Assembly (NCBI RefSeq): GCF_024721315.2
Contig: NZ_JANFAK020000016.1
Coordinates: 29,184-87,670, forward strand
Direction: 5' to 3'
Length of the DNA stretch: 58,487 bases
DNA from: Streptomyces sp. Isolate_45
Lineage (GTDB): Bacteria > Actinomycetota > Actinomycetes > Streptomycetales > Streptomycetaceae
Shown: positions 18,160 to 26,329 of the stretch, in pieces
How positions within the stretch are numbered: position 1 is the stretch's first letter
Layout of the letters: every line of letters begins with the position of its first letter
The notes under the pieces: generated by a model
Databases searched by the model: none
What the model was told of the DNA's origin: nothing
The model's input: the letters and a program-made list of their open reading frames with translations, nothing else
Made by a program: the position numbers and the translations under genes

Positions 18160-19074
18160 TCAGGGGACGCGCGGACCGGACAGGTAGGTTCCCGCGGCGT
18201 CGAACGGCCACGCGTTGGACGTACAGCCGAGCAGCCCCTTGATCTGCTGCATCATCGCGGGAGCCTGCTGCCCGACCCCGGGGCAGGTCTCGTGTTCCCG
18301 ACCGAGTTCGTGGCCCACCTCGTGGTTCACGATCAGTGCCCGGTACTCCTCCACGGTCCCGCTGAACTGCGGGGAACCCTCCTGCCAGCGCTTGAGGTTG
18401 ACCACGACGGTGTGCCCGGCCCGGCAGTTGGTCTCGCCGACCAGCTCGGGCGTGACGACCTCGCACAGCCGGTCGGTGGTCGACGGCGTGGCGATCTTCA
18501 CGGTGAAGTCCACCGGCTGCCCGGGCCCGGCCAGCCGGAAACCGTACGCCGGGTCCCGGATCCAGCCGCGCCGGTCCCCGAGGACCGCCTCGACTGCGCG
18601 GGCGGCGGCGTTCGCGTCGATGCCGCTGCCCTGCTCGACCTCGACCCGCCAGCTCCGCGCGGGCCCCTGGCCCTGGGCCTGACCGGCCACGGTGGAGGCC
18701 GTGAACACCCCCGGGCCCGCGGTGGGCGCGGGCGGGCTCGTGGAGGCCGACGCCTTCGGGGAGGCCGGTGCGGAAGGGGGCGCGGTGCGGCCCTTGGACG
18801 GCTCCGCCGGGGCACGCCGGCTCTGCCGGGGCGCGGGTGAGGCGGTCGTGGGGGCGCCGGCGTCCGCCGGGGCGGTCGGGGCGGGCCCGGCTCCCCGTCC
18901 GTCGGCGACCGTGGCGACCTCCGGGTTGGCGGGGGCCATGGTGTACGCGGTCACGGTGAGCGCGATCAGCGCCGTCGCGCCCAGGATCGTACGGCGCAGC
19001 CGTCTGCGTCGTTCGGCCCGGCGCAGCGCGCGCGAACCACTTCGGGGACGACCGGTCGAGCGGCCTGCCGGCAT
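18160..19074 (-). CDS. DUF3152 metzincin-like secreted protein
   Basis: The 304-residue product has a basic N-terminus, one membrane segment (about 29-46, acting as signal anchor), a Pro/Ala/Ser-rich stretch to about 135 and a DUF3152 domain. Near the C-terminus HEVGHELGREH (His251, Glu252, His255, His261) has the exact HExxHxxGxxH spacing of metzincin zinc proteases, followed by APAMMQQ, a plausible Met-turn. It should therefore be an extracytoplasmic metalloprotease, although the family is named only as unknown function. Two Cys pairs (CEV...NCRAG, ETCPG...LGCTS) may form disulfides. It is 32 bases upstream of the LuxR-type gene on the same strand. Confidence 0.85.
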   Translation of the reverse strand: MPAGRSTGRPRSGSRALRRAERRRRLRRTILGATALIALTVTAYTMAPANPEVATVADGRGAGPAPTAPADAGAPTTASPAPRQSRRAPAEPSKGRTAPPSAPASPKASASTSPPAPTAGPGVFTASTVAGQAQGQGPARSWRVEVEQGSGIDANAAARAVEAVLGDRRGWIRDPAYGFRLAGPGQPVDFTVKIATPSTTDRLCEVVTPELVGETNCRAGHTVVVNLKRWQEGSPQFSGTVEEYRALIVNHEVGHELGREHETCPGVGQQAPAMMQQIKGLLGCTSNAWPFDAAGTYLSGPRVP

Positions 19075-19294
19075 GCGTGAGCCCTTTGCTAGGTGAGGGC
19101 ACCCAGTGTGCCCCTGCCCTACCGGGCCGTCGGCGCCGTGGGAGCCCGCGCCCAGTCAACCCACCCGCACGCCGCACCACAACTGTCCTCGGGGCCAGTC
19201 CCGGGCCGGGTCGGGGGCGCGGGCCGGGGCGCGGCGGGCGGCCTGAGAGGATGGCTGCGTATCTGTCGATCCGCACAGCGAGGGGCCAACGCCA

Positions 19295-19987
19295 GTGACA
19301 AGGGCTTCCCTGGACAAGCAGCCGCACGAAGTCGCCTCCATGTTCGACGGTGTGGCGGCGAACTACGACCTCACCAACGACGTCATCTCCCTCGGCCTGG
19401 ACCGGCTCTGGCGCAGGGAGGTCGCGAAGGCGGTCGCCGCCCGTCCCGGGCAGAAGGTCCTCGACCTGGCCGCCGGAACCGCCACGTCCTCGCTGCCCTT
19501 CGCCGCGACCGGTGCGTACGTCGTCCCCTGCGACTTCTCCCTCGGCATGCTCCGCGAGGGCAAGAAGAAGCACTCCTGGCTGCCGCTGACCGCGGGCGAC
19601 GCGACGAAGCTGCCGTTCAAGGACGGCGTCTTCGACTCCGTGACGATCTCCTTCGGGCTGCGCAACGTCCAGGACACGGACGCCGCGCTGCGCGAGCTGT
19701 ACCGGGTGACGAAGCCCGGCGGCCAGGTCGTGATCTGCGAGTTCTCGCATCCGACGTGGGCGCCGTTCCGCACCGTCTACATGGAGTACCTGATGCGCGC
19801 GCTGCCGCCGGTGGCCCGCGTCGTGTCCTCCAACCCGGACGCGTACGTGTACCTCGCCGAGTCGGTCCGCGAGTGGCCGGACCAGCCGGCGCTGGCCGCG
19901 CTGCTGCAGAAGGCAGGCTGGGGCAAGGTCGCCTGGCGCAACCTGACGGGCGGCGTCGTCACGCTGCACCGCGGCACCAAGGCGTAG
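19295..19987 (+). CDS. menG: demethylmenaquinone methyltransferase
   Basis: The 230-residue product belongs to the UbiE/MenG SAM methyltransferases: [20 protein letters not shown] at the N-terminus, SAM-binding [15 protein letters not shown], and FGLRNVQD...[10 protein letters not shown]. It performs the last ring methylation of menaquinone. The GTG at 19295 follows GAGGGG by about ten bases. Since this organism makes no ubiquinone, menG is the better name. The glutaminase gene starts six bases after its stop. Confidence 0.95.
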   Translation: MTRASLDKQPHEVASMFDGVAANYDLTNDVISLGLDRLWRREVAKAVAARPGQKVLDLAAGTATSSLPFAATGAYVVPCDFSLGMLREGKKKHSWLPLTAGDATKLPFKDGVFDSVTISFGLRNVQDTDAALRELYRVTKPGGQVVICEFSHPTWAPFRTVYMEYLMRALPPVARVVSSNPDAYVYLAESVREWPDQPALAALLQKAGWGKVAWRNLTGGVVTLHRGTKA

Positions 19988-19993
19988 CAGGCG

Positions 19994-20923
19994 GTGGTGG
20001 AGACCGGCCCCTTCGACTACGCGGCGCTGCTGGAGCAGGTCGCCGCGGACGTCGCCCCGCTCGTCGGCAGCGGCACCCCCGCCGAGTACATTCCGGCGCT
20101 CGCGACGGTGGAACCCCGCAGCTTCGGCATGGCGCTCGCCGACCTCGACGGCAACGTCTTCGGGGTCGGCGACTGGCGGACGCCGTTCTCCACCCAGTCG
20201 ATCACCAAGGTGTTCTCGCTGGCCCTGGCGCTGGCCGAGGGCGGCGACACGTTGTGGGAGCGGGTGGGGCGCGAGCCGTCCGGCAACCCGTTCAACTCCC
20301 TCGTCCAACTGGAGTACGAGAGCGGCATCCCGCGCAACCCGTTCATCAACGCGGGCGCGCTCGTCGTCACCGACCGGCTGCAGAGCCTGACCGGCGACGC
20401 GAGCAGCGAACTGTTGGAGTTCCTGCGCCAGGAGAGCGGCAACCCGGGCCTGGGCTTCGACGCGGAGGTGGCGGCGTCCGAGCAGGCACACGGCGACCGG
20501 AACGCGGCCGTCGCCCACTTCATGGCCTCGTACGGGAACATCGACAACCCGGTACCGGCGCTGCTGGAGCACTACTTCTGGCAGTGCTCCATCGAGATGA
20601 GCTGCGCCGACCTAGCCCTCGCCGGCCGCTTCCTGGCCCGGCACGGGCTGCGCGCGGACGGCTCCCGGCTGCTGACGCGCAGCGAGGCGAAGCAGATCAA
20701 CGCGGTGATGCTGACGTGCGGGACCTACGACGCGGCGGGCGAGTTCGCCTACCGGGTCGGGCTGCCGGGCAAGAGCGGCGTCGGAGGCGGCATCGTCGCG
20801 GTCGTCCCGGGCCTGTGCACCCTCGCGGTCTGGAGCCCGGGCCTCGACGCCCAGGGCAACTCGGTGGCGGGCGTGGCCGCCCTGGACCGCTTCACGACAC
20901 TGACGGGCCTGTCCGTTTTTTGA
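19994..20923 (+). CDS. glsA: glutaminase
   Basis: The 309-residue product is a serine-dependent beta-lactamase-like glutaminase that converts glutamine to glutamate and ammonia. STQSITKVF contains the catalytic Ser69-x-x-Lys72; EPSGNPFNS, RNPFINAGAL, MSCADLALAGRFLA and GKSGVGGGIVAVVPG are further family blocks. Length is normal for GlsA. GTG at 19994 follows menG by six bases with a poor ribosome site, so translation may be coupled. No metabolic link with menG is evident. Confidence 0.95.
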   Translation: MVETGPFDYAALLEQVAADVAPLVGSGTPAEYIPALATVEPRSFGMALADLDGNVFGVGDWRTPFSTQSITKVFSLALALAEGGDTLWERVGREPSGNPFNSLVQLEYESGIPRNPFINAGALVVTDRLQSLTGDASSELLEFLRQESGNPGLGFDAEVAASEQAHGDRNAAVAHFMASYGNIDNPVPALLEHYFWQCSIEMSCADLALAGRFLARHGLRADGSRLLTRSEAKQINAVMLTCGTYDAAGEFAYRVGLPGKSGVGGGIVAVVPGLCTLAVWSPGLDAQGNSVAGVAALDRFTTLTGLSVF

Positions 20924-20955
20924 CCCGTCCCTCGCACGGAGCGGCGTGCCCCGGT

Positions 20956-21058
20956 GAAATCCAGCCCCGCCGGCGTTTGAGGCGCGGGGTACGGGGCGGA
21001 GCCCCGGAAGGGGATCGGGGGCGGAGCCCCCGGGCCCTCGGGTCCGGGCGGAGCCCGG
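20956..21058. repeat. intergenic hairpin repeat of the Streptomyces type
   Basis: AAATCCAGCCCCGCCGGCGT followed by TTGAGGCGCGGGG is an element I recognise from many Streptomyces intergenic regions. It runs into three consecutive hairpins that all close over GGA: CGGGGC-GGA-GCCCCG (20992-21006), CGGGGGC-GGA-GCCCCCG (21016-21032), CCGGGC-GGA-GCCCGG (21044-21058). It lies between convergent glsA and the GNAT gene and may serve as a bidirectional terminator. Confidence 0.75.
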
Positions 21059-21161
21059 GAAACGGAGAAAGGGCGGGTCGGGGAACGGTCCCGCGCAGCG
21101 GCACACCCGGACACCACCCGCCCCGGAACCCCTCACCGTCGGGACGGAAACGCCAACGCCC

Positions 21162-21692
21162 TCACCCGGCGTCGAACACCAACTCGTAGCGCCGCCCGTA
21201 CCGCGTACCGCTCGGCAACAGGAACCGCTCCGCAAGCGTCATCCCCAACCGCTCCGCGACCGCGATCGACCGCGCGTTCGCATCGTCGATCATCGCGACC
21301 ACCCGCGGCACCCCCGCCTCCCGCACCCGCTCCAGCGAGGCCAGCGCGGCCGCGTACGCGTACCCCCGCCCCCACGCGGAGCGCCCCAGCCGCCAGCCGA
21401 TCTCGATCTCGCCGACCGGCCCCCACGCCTTCTCCGCCGGCCACGGCTGCGCCCCGGTGAAGCCGATGACCTCGCCGTCCGCGTCCAGCAGCGTCCACAG
21501 GCAGTGGCCGAGTTGGGCGTCGTGCATCCGCTGCCGTGCGGTGAATTCGACGTACGAGGACAGTTCGGCGGGGCCGCCGAGGAACTCCATCACGTCCGGG
21601 TCGTCGAAGACTCCGTGCCAGGCGTGGGCGTCCTCGTGGGTGGGTACGCGCAGGCGTACGTCGGGGAGGGGCCGGGTCGGCGAGGTGGTCAT
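21162..21692 (-). CDS. GNAT acetyltransferase (RimJ/RimL-like)
   Basis: The 176-residue product is a GNAT-fold N-acetyltransferase: LRVPTHEDAHAWHGVFDDP at the start, the acetyl-CoA loop GRSAWGRGYAYAAALA (variant of Q/RxxGxG/A) and NARSIAVAERLGMTL. It is similar to acetyltransferases for ribosomal proteins or small amines; the substrate cannot be deduced. ATG at 21692 is used because the family usually begins shortly before the first strand. It is divergent from the geranylgeranyl reductase gene. Confidence 0.9.
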   Translation of the reverse strand: MTTSPTRPLPDVRLRVPTHEDAHAWHGVFDDPDVMEFLGGPAELSSYVEFTARQRMHDAQLGHCLWTLLDADGEVIGFTGAQPWPAEKAWGPVGEIEIGWRLGRSAWGRGYAYAAALASLERVREAGVPRVVAMIDDANARSIAVAERLGMTLAERFLLPSGTRYGRRYELVFDAG

Positions 21693-21740
21693 AGGGGGCA
21701 GCCCTTCGGATCGTGATCTCTCTCGCTGCTTAGACTGCAC

Positions 21741-21769
21741 TTGTCCGGTGCCGCCTGGCACCCTATATC
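21741..21769 (+). promoter_or_regulatory. promoter of the reductase gene with palindromic spacer
   Basis: TTGTCC (21741-21746) and TATATC (21764-21769) are separated by 17 bases. The spacer is filled by a perfect inverted repeat, GGTGCC-GCCT-GGCACC (21747-21762). The start codon is 22 bases after the -10 box. A regulator bound here would occlude the promoter. Confidence 0.6.
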
Positions 21770-21790
21770 GAGCCTTCGGGAGACCCCGCA

Positions 21791-23074
21791 GTGACCGAGC
21801 CCCTCTCCGAACACTCCGCGGATGTGATCGTCGTCGGCGCCGGTCCGGCCGGCTCCACCACCGCCTACTACCTCGCCAAGGCCGGACTGGACGTCCTGCT
21901 GCTGGAGAAGACGGCGTTCCCGCGCGAGAAGGTCTGCGGTGACGGTCTGACCCCGCGTGCCACCAAGCAGCTGGTGTCGATGGGCATCGACATCTCGGAA
22001 GAGGCGGGCTGGCTCCGCAACAAGGGCCTGCGGATCATCGGCGGTGGGCAGCGGCTCCAGCTGGACTGGCCGGAACTCGCCTCCTACCCGGACTACGGCC
22101 TCGTCCGCAAGCGCGACGACTTCGACGAGACGCTGGCCCGTCAGGCGCAGAAGGCCGGCGCCCGGCTGTACGAGCGGTGCAACGTCGGCGAGCCCGTCCG
22201 TGACCCGCGCACCGGGCACATCACGGGCGTGCAGGCGAAGCTGGGCGAGGAGAAGACCCCGGTCACCTTCCACGCGCCGCTGGTCGTCGCCGCCGACGGC
22301 AACTCCTCGCGGCTGTCCCTCGCGATGGGTCTGCACCGGCGCGAGGACCGCCCGATGGGCGTGGCGGTCCGTACGTACTTCACCTCGCCGCGGCACGACG
22401 ACGACTACCTGGAGTCCTGGCTGGAGCTGTGGGACCGGCGCGGCCCGCAGGACCGGCTGCTGCCCGGCTACGGCTGGATCTTCGGCATGGGCGACGGTAC
22501 GTCCAACGTCGGCCTCGGCATCCTGAACTCCTCCTCCGCGTTCAAGGAGCTGGACTGGCGCGAGGTCCTCAAGGCGTGGTGCGCGTCCATGCCGGAGGAC
22601 TGGGGCTACACCCCGGAGAACATGACGCAGCCGATCCGCGGCGCGGCGCTGCCCATGGCGTTCAACCGGCAGCCGCACTACACGAAGGGCCTGCTGCTGG
22701 TCGGTGACGCGGGCGGCCTCGTCAACCCGTTCAACGGCGAGGGCATCGCCTACGCGATGGAGTCCGGGCAGATCGCGGCCGACGTCATCGTGCAGGCCCA
22801 CTCCCGTGCCACGACGGCGCTGCGCGAGCTGACGCTGCACAGCTACCCGAAGGTGCTGAAGGAGACGTACGGCGGCTACTACACGCTGGGCCGCGCCTTC
22901 GTGAAGCTGATCGGCAACCCGAAGGTGATGAAGCTGGCCACGCAGCGCGGCCTGACCCACCCCGTACTGATGAAGTTCACGCTGAAGATGCTGGCCAACC
23001 TGACCGACCCGACGGGCGGCGACGCGATGGACCGCATCATCAACGGCCTGAGCAAGGTCGCGCCGAAGGCCTGA
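21791..23074 (+). CDS. geranylgeranyl reductase family flavoprotein (MenJ-like)
   Basis: The 427-residue product has the FAD motif VIVVGAGPAGSTTAYYLAKAG (GxGxxG, 13-33), the CGDGLTPRA signature of the geranylgeranyl-reductase family, VVAADGNSSRLS and the second FAD motif LLVGDAGGLVNPFNGEGI. Relatives saturate isoprene double bonds, including MenJ, which reduces the beta isoprene of menaquinone in mycobacteria. Partial saturation of the menaquinone side chain is usual in Streptomyces and the gene is near menG and nuo, so that role is likely but not proved. GTG at 21791 has GGGAG eight bases upstream. A hairpin terminator follows. Confidence 0.9.
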   Translation: MTEPLSEHSADVIVVGAGPAGSTTAYYLAKAGLDVLLLEKTAFPREKVCGDGLTPRATKQLVSMGIDISEEAGWLRNKGLRIIGGGQRLQLDWPELASYPDYGLVRKRDDFDETLARQAQKAGARLYERCNVGEPVRDPRTGHITGVQAKLGEEKTPVTFHAPLVVAADGNSSRLSLAMGLHRREDRPMGVAVRTYFTSPRHDDDYLESWLELWDRRGPQDRLLPGYGWIFGMGDGTSNVGLGILNSSSAFKELDWREVLKAWCASMPEDWGYTPENMTQPIRGAALPMAFNRQPHYTKGLLLVGDAGGLVNPFNGEGIAYAMESGQIAADVIVQAHSRATTALRELTLHSYPKVLKETYGGYYTLGRAFVKLIGNPKVMKLATQRGLTHPVLMKFTLKMLANLTDPTGGDAMDRIINGLSKVAPKA

Positions 23075-23090
23075 CGGCCCGTCCCGCGTC

Positions 23091-23136
23091 CCTGCGGTCC
23101 TGCGGCCCGACACATTTCGGGCCGCAGGACCGCGGG
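23091..23136 (+). terminator. terminator of the reductase gene
   Basis: A 17-bp perfect stem (GCGGTCCTGCGGCCCGA, 23094-23110, with 23117-23133) and loop CACATT start 20 bases after the stop; outer pairs extend it slightly. No T tract follows. Confidence 0.8.
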
Positions 23137-23167
23137 GACCGCCATCCGGGGCGGTGTGCCTGGACGG

Positions 23168-23368
23168 CTACCCGACGAGGTGGTCGAACTCGCCGGCCTT
23201 CACGCCCGCGATGAACGCCGCGAGCTTCTCGAGTGACGTCGTGATGATCTGAGCCGGGTCGTCACTCTCGCGGATCACGACGACTTCGGCCCGAGCGCCG
23301 ACCTCGATGCAGTTCTCCCCGTTGCCCCCGGAGAAGCTCGACTTCTGCCACTTGATGCCCTCGACCAT
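23168..23368 (-). CDS. DUF397 protein, orphan copy
   Basis: The 66-residue product has the full DUF397 pattern: KWQKSSFSGGNGENCIEVG, VIRESDDP, and a C-terminal helix LEKLAAFIAGVKAGEFDHLVG. DUF397 proteins are small partners of WhiJ-type XRE regulators and affect development in Streptomyces; molecular action is unclear. This copy lacks an adjacent regulator; the nearest, on the same strand, is 1 kb upstream. ATG at 23368. Confidence 0.88.
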   Translation of the reverse strand: MVEGIKWQKSSFSGGNGENCIEVGARAEVVVIRESDDPAQIITTSLEKLAAFIAGVKAGEFDHLVG

Positions 23369-23413
23369 GCCTACGGACCCACCTTCTTGAGCGGTGCGGC
23401 GAACGAAGCGTTC

Positions 23414-23863
23414 CTACGAGCAAGCCTTGCCCATGCGCCGGGCGCAGGGGAACTCACAGTCGGTGGAACGTGCGGGGGCCAGTGCCATGTGTCTGACGGG
23501 TCTGAGCCGCCATTCGGCGCGCGTTCCGTCCCGCAGGGTGATCGTGAAGCCGGTCGTCCCGCCGCGGTACAGGGCGGCGACGGCTTGCAGCCGGCCGCCG
23601 GCGTCGACGTGTTGGAGTGCGCGGATTCTTTCGTCGCGCTTCATGGCGAAGACGTCCGAGTCGAGGATGTCGACGCGGACGGCCCGGACGGCGGCCAGGG
23701 GGCTCGCGACGACCTGTACGGGGGCTTGGACCTCGACCGGCCCGCCGTCGGGGTCGTAGCGGACGCGCTCGATCGCGATGCCGGGGTGGACCGTCGCGCC
23801 GTGGTCGAGGTGTTGGTGCGCACTGCTGAGTTCGTGAGTTGGTGCCGGGAGTTGAACGAGCAC
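23414..23863 (-). CDS. hypothetical protein
   Basis: The 149-residue product is not recognised. The GTG at 23863 is chosen because AGGAAGGGG lies five bases before it; a longer frame without a ribosome site exists. The middle is a mixture of short hydrophobic strands (VEVQAPVQVVASPL, VRAVRVDILDSDVFAM, GFTITLRDGTRAEWRLRPV) and the C-terminus has two Cys. No signal peptide or membrane segment. It lies between an orphan DUF397 gene and the WhiJ-type cluster and has the same orientation as both. Its codon pattern is compatible with a real gene but the support is modest. Confidence 0.5.
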   Translation of the reverse strand: MLVQLPAPTHELSSAHQHLDHGATVHPGIAIERVRYDPDGGPVEVQAPVQVVASPLAAVRAVRVDILDSDVFAMKRDERIRALQHVDAGGRLQAVAALYRGGTTGFTITLRDGTRAEWRLRPVRHMALAPARSTDCEFPCARRMGKACS

Positions 23864-24086
23864 GGGTGCCCCTTCCTGCCGCTCCGTGGGCGGCCGCTCC
23901 CTCGCGATGCCGTGACGAGCGGCAAGGCGGGAGAGCGGCCAACTCCCCACAGAAGGCGTAGGACTGAGGGGAGTTCGCGCAGCGTGGGCCAGGGCGTCTC
24001 AAGTCGCCCGGCATTCGCGCCTCGCACATCGAAGTTAACGTGTGCGTCGGCAGCGCATCAACTGTTTGCCGTCTAACGAGTGATTC

Positions 24087-24096
24087 GGCATATGCC
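24087..24096. promoter_or_regulatory. GGCATATGCC palindrome in AT-richer gap
   Basis: A 10-base palindrome lies in the 300-base gap 23864-24165, within the least G+C-rich sequence of the neighbourhood (about 24030-24110). It could belong to the promoter of the hypothetical gene transcribed leftward. No other element is clear in the gap apart from the terminator at 24121. Confidence 0.25.
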
Positions 24097-24120
24097 ATTA
24101 GGTGAGGTGTCGAGGGAAAG

Positions 24121-24154
24121 CCCAGCGGCCCCCGCTGATGCGAGGGCCGCTGGG
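24121..24154 (-). terminator. terminator of the XRE-DUF397 unit
   Basis: CCCAGCGGCCC (24121-24131) pairs with GGGCCGCTGGG (24144-24154) around a 12-base loop, 12 bases past the DUF397 stop on the minus strand. Confidence 0.7.
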
Positions 24155-24165
24155 GATCGGTCCGG

Positions 24166-24375
24166 TCAGGCGCCGGTGCCGTACTTGTCGAACTGCCCGG
24201 CGCGAGCGCCGTCGAGGAACGCTTGCAGTTTCGCGCGAGTCGTTCGGATGACCACCGCAGGGTCGTCGCTCTCCCGCAGCAGAATCTCGTCGTCGCCCTC
24301 TCCTTCGGCGACCTCCAGGCAGTTGCTGCCTTCCGCGTCCGTGCTGTAAAGAGACTTCTCCCACTGAATGTCCAT
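24166..24375 (-). CDS. DUF397 protein paired with XRE regulator
   Basis: The 69-residue acidic product has the DUF397 features IQWEKSLYSTDAEGSNCLEV, LLRESDDPAVVIRTT and AFLDGARAGQFDKYG. It starts 12 bases after the stop of the XRE gene, the standard WhiJ-type pairing in which the small protein modulates the regulator. ATG at 24375 with GAAGG upstream. Confidence 0.92.
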   Translation of the reverse strand: MDIQWEKSLYSTDAEGSNCLEVAEGEGDDEILLRESDDPAVVIRTTRAKLQAFLDGARAGQFDKYGTGA

Positions 24376-24387
24376 AGTCCTACGCCT

Positions 24388-25239
24388 TCATACTTGTTGT
24401 GCTCTTTTGTGAATAAAATCCCTTGACCGGTCCGGGTCGAGGGAGCGCTGCTCCGTCCGATCAAGGATCGCCCGGTAGTTGTCGAGGCGCGTCTCGGCGT
24501 CGAGGAACGCAGGTCCGTGTGCGGTGTCGGTCTGCACCGTGTCGAGCTGGGGGACGGGCCCTGACGCGTACAGGGTCGACGACCCCGCATTGGGGAAACC
24601 GCCTGCCTCGAACGGGATGACTCGCACCCTCACGTTCTCCCGCTCCGACTCCTCCAGCAACCGATCGAGCTGCGCCCTGGCCACTTTCGCGCCGCCGAAC
24701 TCCAGCCGCAGCGCGGCCTCGTGGATCAGGAACGTGCACATCGGCGCGTTGGGACTGTCGAGTACGTCTCGACGCTTCAAGCGGTACGAGAGCTGCCGGC
24801 GAAGGTTGGTGGGGCTGAGTGTGGGCACTGCCTGCTCGAATACGGCGCGGGCGTACTCCTCGGTCTGGAGCAGGCCGGGCATGTGCATGATCTGTACGGC
24901 GCGCAGTGCGTGGGAACGGGCCTCCAGTTCGGCCAGATCCAGGGCGCCGGGCGACAGGACGCCCGCGTAGTCGTCCCACCACCCTTGACCGCGTTCCTCG
25001 GCCATGTCCGCGAGGGCGTCGATGTACGCGGTGTCGGAACAGCCGTAGTGACCGGCCCACGTCCTGACCCGCTCGCCGCTGACGCCGGATCGGCCGGATT
25101 CGATGTTGGAGATCGCCGTTCGGTCGGAACCTACGAGCTGCACGGCGTGCGCGGGTGTCAGTCCGGCATGTTCCCGCATCTTGCGCAGCTCTGCACCGAG
25201 CCGCTGCTGCCGCGCGGTTGGGGCTTTGCGGTTGGGCAT
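24388..25239 (-). CDS. WhiJ-type XRE regulator with DUF5753 domain
   Basis: The product of 283 residues starts MPNRKAPTARQQRLGAELRK, has an XRE helix-turn-helix (about 16-70; AGLTPAHAVQLVGSDRTAISNIE) and a DUF5753 domain to the end (HMPGLLQTEEYARAVF, LRRQLSYRLKRRDVL, FPNAGSSTLY). These regulators act with DUF397 proteins and RsbW-like ATPases in developmental control. Two ATG codons six bases apart (25245, 25239) compete; GGGAGAAGG upstream fits the second slightly better. Divergent from the ATPase gene, with a 256-base gap for both promoters. Confidence 0.92.
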   Translation of the reverse strand: MPNRKAPTARQQRLGAELRKMREHAGLTPAHAVQLVGSDRTAISNIESGRSGVSGERVRTWAGHYGCSDTAYIDALADMAEERGQGWWDDYAGVLSPGALDLAELEARSHALRAVQIMHMPGLLQTEEYARAVFEQAVPTLSPTNLRRQLSYRLKRRDVLDSPNAPMCTFLIHEAALRLEFGGAKVARAQLDRLLEESERENVRVRVIPFEAGGFPNAGSSTLYASGPVPQLDTVQTDTAHGPAFLDAETRLDNYRAILDRTEQRSLDPDRSRDFIHKRAQQV

Positions 25240-25495
25240 CAGCATCCTTCTCCCGTGTTGGGTTCCAGTGTCGCCCGTCGATTTCGACTGGTCCATGTTG
25301 TAGCAACCATGAGTAGAAACGGCATCAAGTGTGATGCGGACGCGTTACGGTTCTCCACAACGTCGCGTCTTCGGCAGTCGAACGCGAAGTGCAGCCGCTC
25401 GCCCCTGCTTTGGCGTGCCGTCAATCGGGGAGCGGCCATCGCCACGCGTTCCGGTCGACGCAGCGTTCAACCGCGTTGGGAGACAGGGAGTGATC

Positions 25496-26008
25496 ATGAG
25501 TGACGTCCAGGCACGTTCGAGCGCCTTATCGCCGGACCGGCCGCCGGTGCAGGCCGGGCGGTACAAGTTCAGTGGGCCCAACGAGGCGCGGACGGTGGGG
25601 CTCGCGCGGGAGTGGGTGGCCGGTCTGCTGGAGACGCTCGGGCGGCGCCGGCTGGCCGAGGCGGCGCGGCTGTGCACCTCGGAGGCCGTGACGAACGCGC
25701 ACATTCACACGCGTTCCGCCGTACTCGCGGTCGAGGTCGTGGTGACCGACGGGCGGGTGTTCGTGTTCGTGCGGGACGACGCCGTCGACACGGCGCTGCC
25801 GCTGCCCGGCGAACTGCGCCATGCCCCGGCCGGCCAGGAGAGCGGGCGGGGGCTCCACTTGATCGCCGCCTTCGCCGAGCGGTGGGACGTGATGCCGGGG
25901 CGCGGGCGCGACAAGGTCGTCTGGTTCAGCCTCGCCGAGGGGGCAGCCGAAATGGCACGCGAAGGAGCACGCGGAGGGGCAGTCGAAGGGCCGGAGGGGC
26001 TGGGATGA
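25496..26008 (+). CDS. RsbW-like ATP-binding protein
   Basis: The 170-residue product is a GHKL ATPase of the anti-sigma/serine kinase type: N-box SEAVTNAHIH (Glu63, Asn67), G-box ESGRGLHLIAAF (115-126). Many such proteins accompany WhiJ-type regulators and DUF397 genes, which is the case here. It could phosphorylate an anti-sigma antagonist or bind a sigma factor, but no partner is nearby. ATG at 25496 with GGGAG upstream. The next gene overlaps its stop by four bases (ATGA). Confidence 0.9.
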   Translation: MSDVQARSSALSPDRPPVQAGRYKFSGPNEARTVGLAREWVAGLLETLGRRRLAEAARLCTSEAVTNAHIHTRSAVLAVEVVVTDGRVFVFVRDDAVDTALPLPGELRHAPAGQESGRGLHLIAAFAERWDVMPGRGRDKVVWFSLAEGAAEMAREGARGGAVEGPEGLG

Positions 26009-26295
26009 GCCTCGCAGCCGCAGCCGATGGCACCTCCTGGGGCATGCACGCCCTGTCGTTGGGGCTCGCGGTGCTCGCGTTGATCGCGATCCGGATGTCG
26101 ATGCCCTCCCCGCTGCGCGCGAGGACGTCCCCGTCGGCATACACCTGCTACTGCTCCGGCGTGGCCGTACGGGTGGCCTTCCGGGCCGAGCCGGAACCGG
26201 CCGAGTACCGCCGTTGGCAGGCGTGGCTCGAACAGCCGCCCCGCGTGCCCGGGGTGACGGCGGGGGAGGGGCGTCCCGTGCCGGAAGCCGACTGA
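26005..26295 (+). CDS. small membrane-associated hypothetical protein
   Basis: The 96-residue product starts at the ATG that overlaps the stop of the ATPase gene (ATGA) and is probably translationally coupled to it. It has one hydrophobic segment near 15-30 (HALSLGLAVLALIAIRM), then TCYCSGVAVRV and a Pro-rich tail with EYRRWQAWLE. I do not recognise a family. The coupling suggests a role beside the ATPase, possibly membrane attachment, which is inference. Confidence 0.6.
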   Translation: MSLAAAADGTSWGMHALSLGLAVLALIAIRMSMPSPLRARTSPSAYTCYCSGVAVRVAFRAEPEPAEYRRWQAWLEQPPRVPGVTAGEGRPVPEAD

Positions 26296-26329
26296 GGCCT
26301 TCGTGTCGACCGACGGACGGCGCCGAGGC

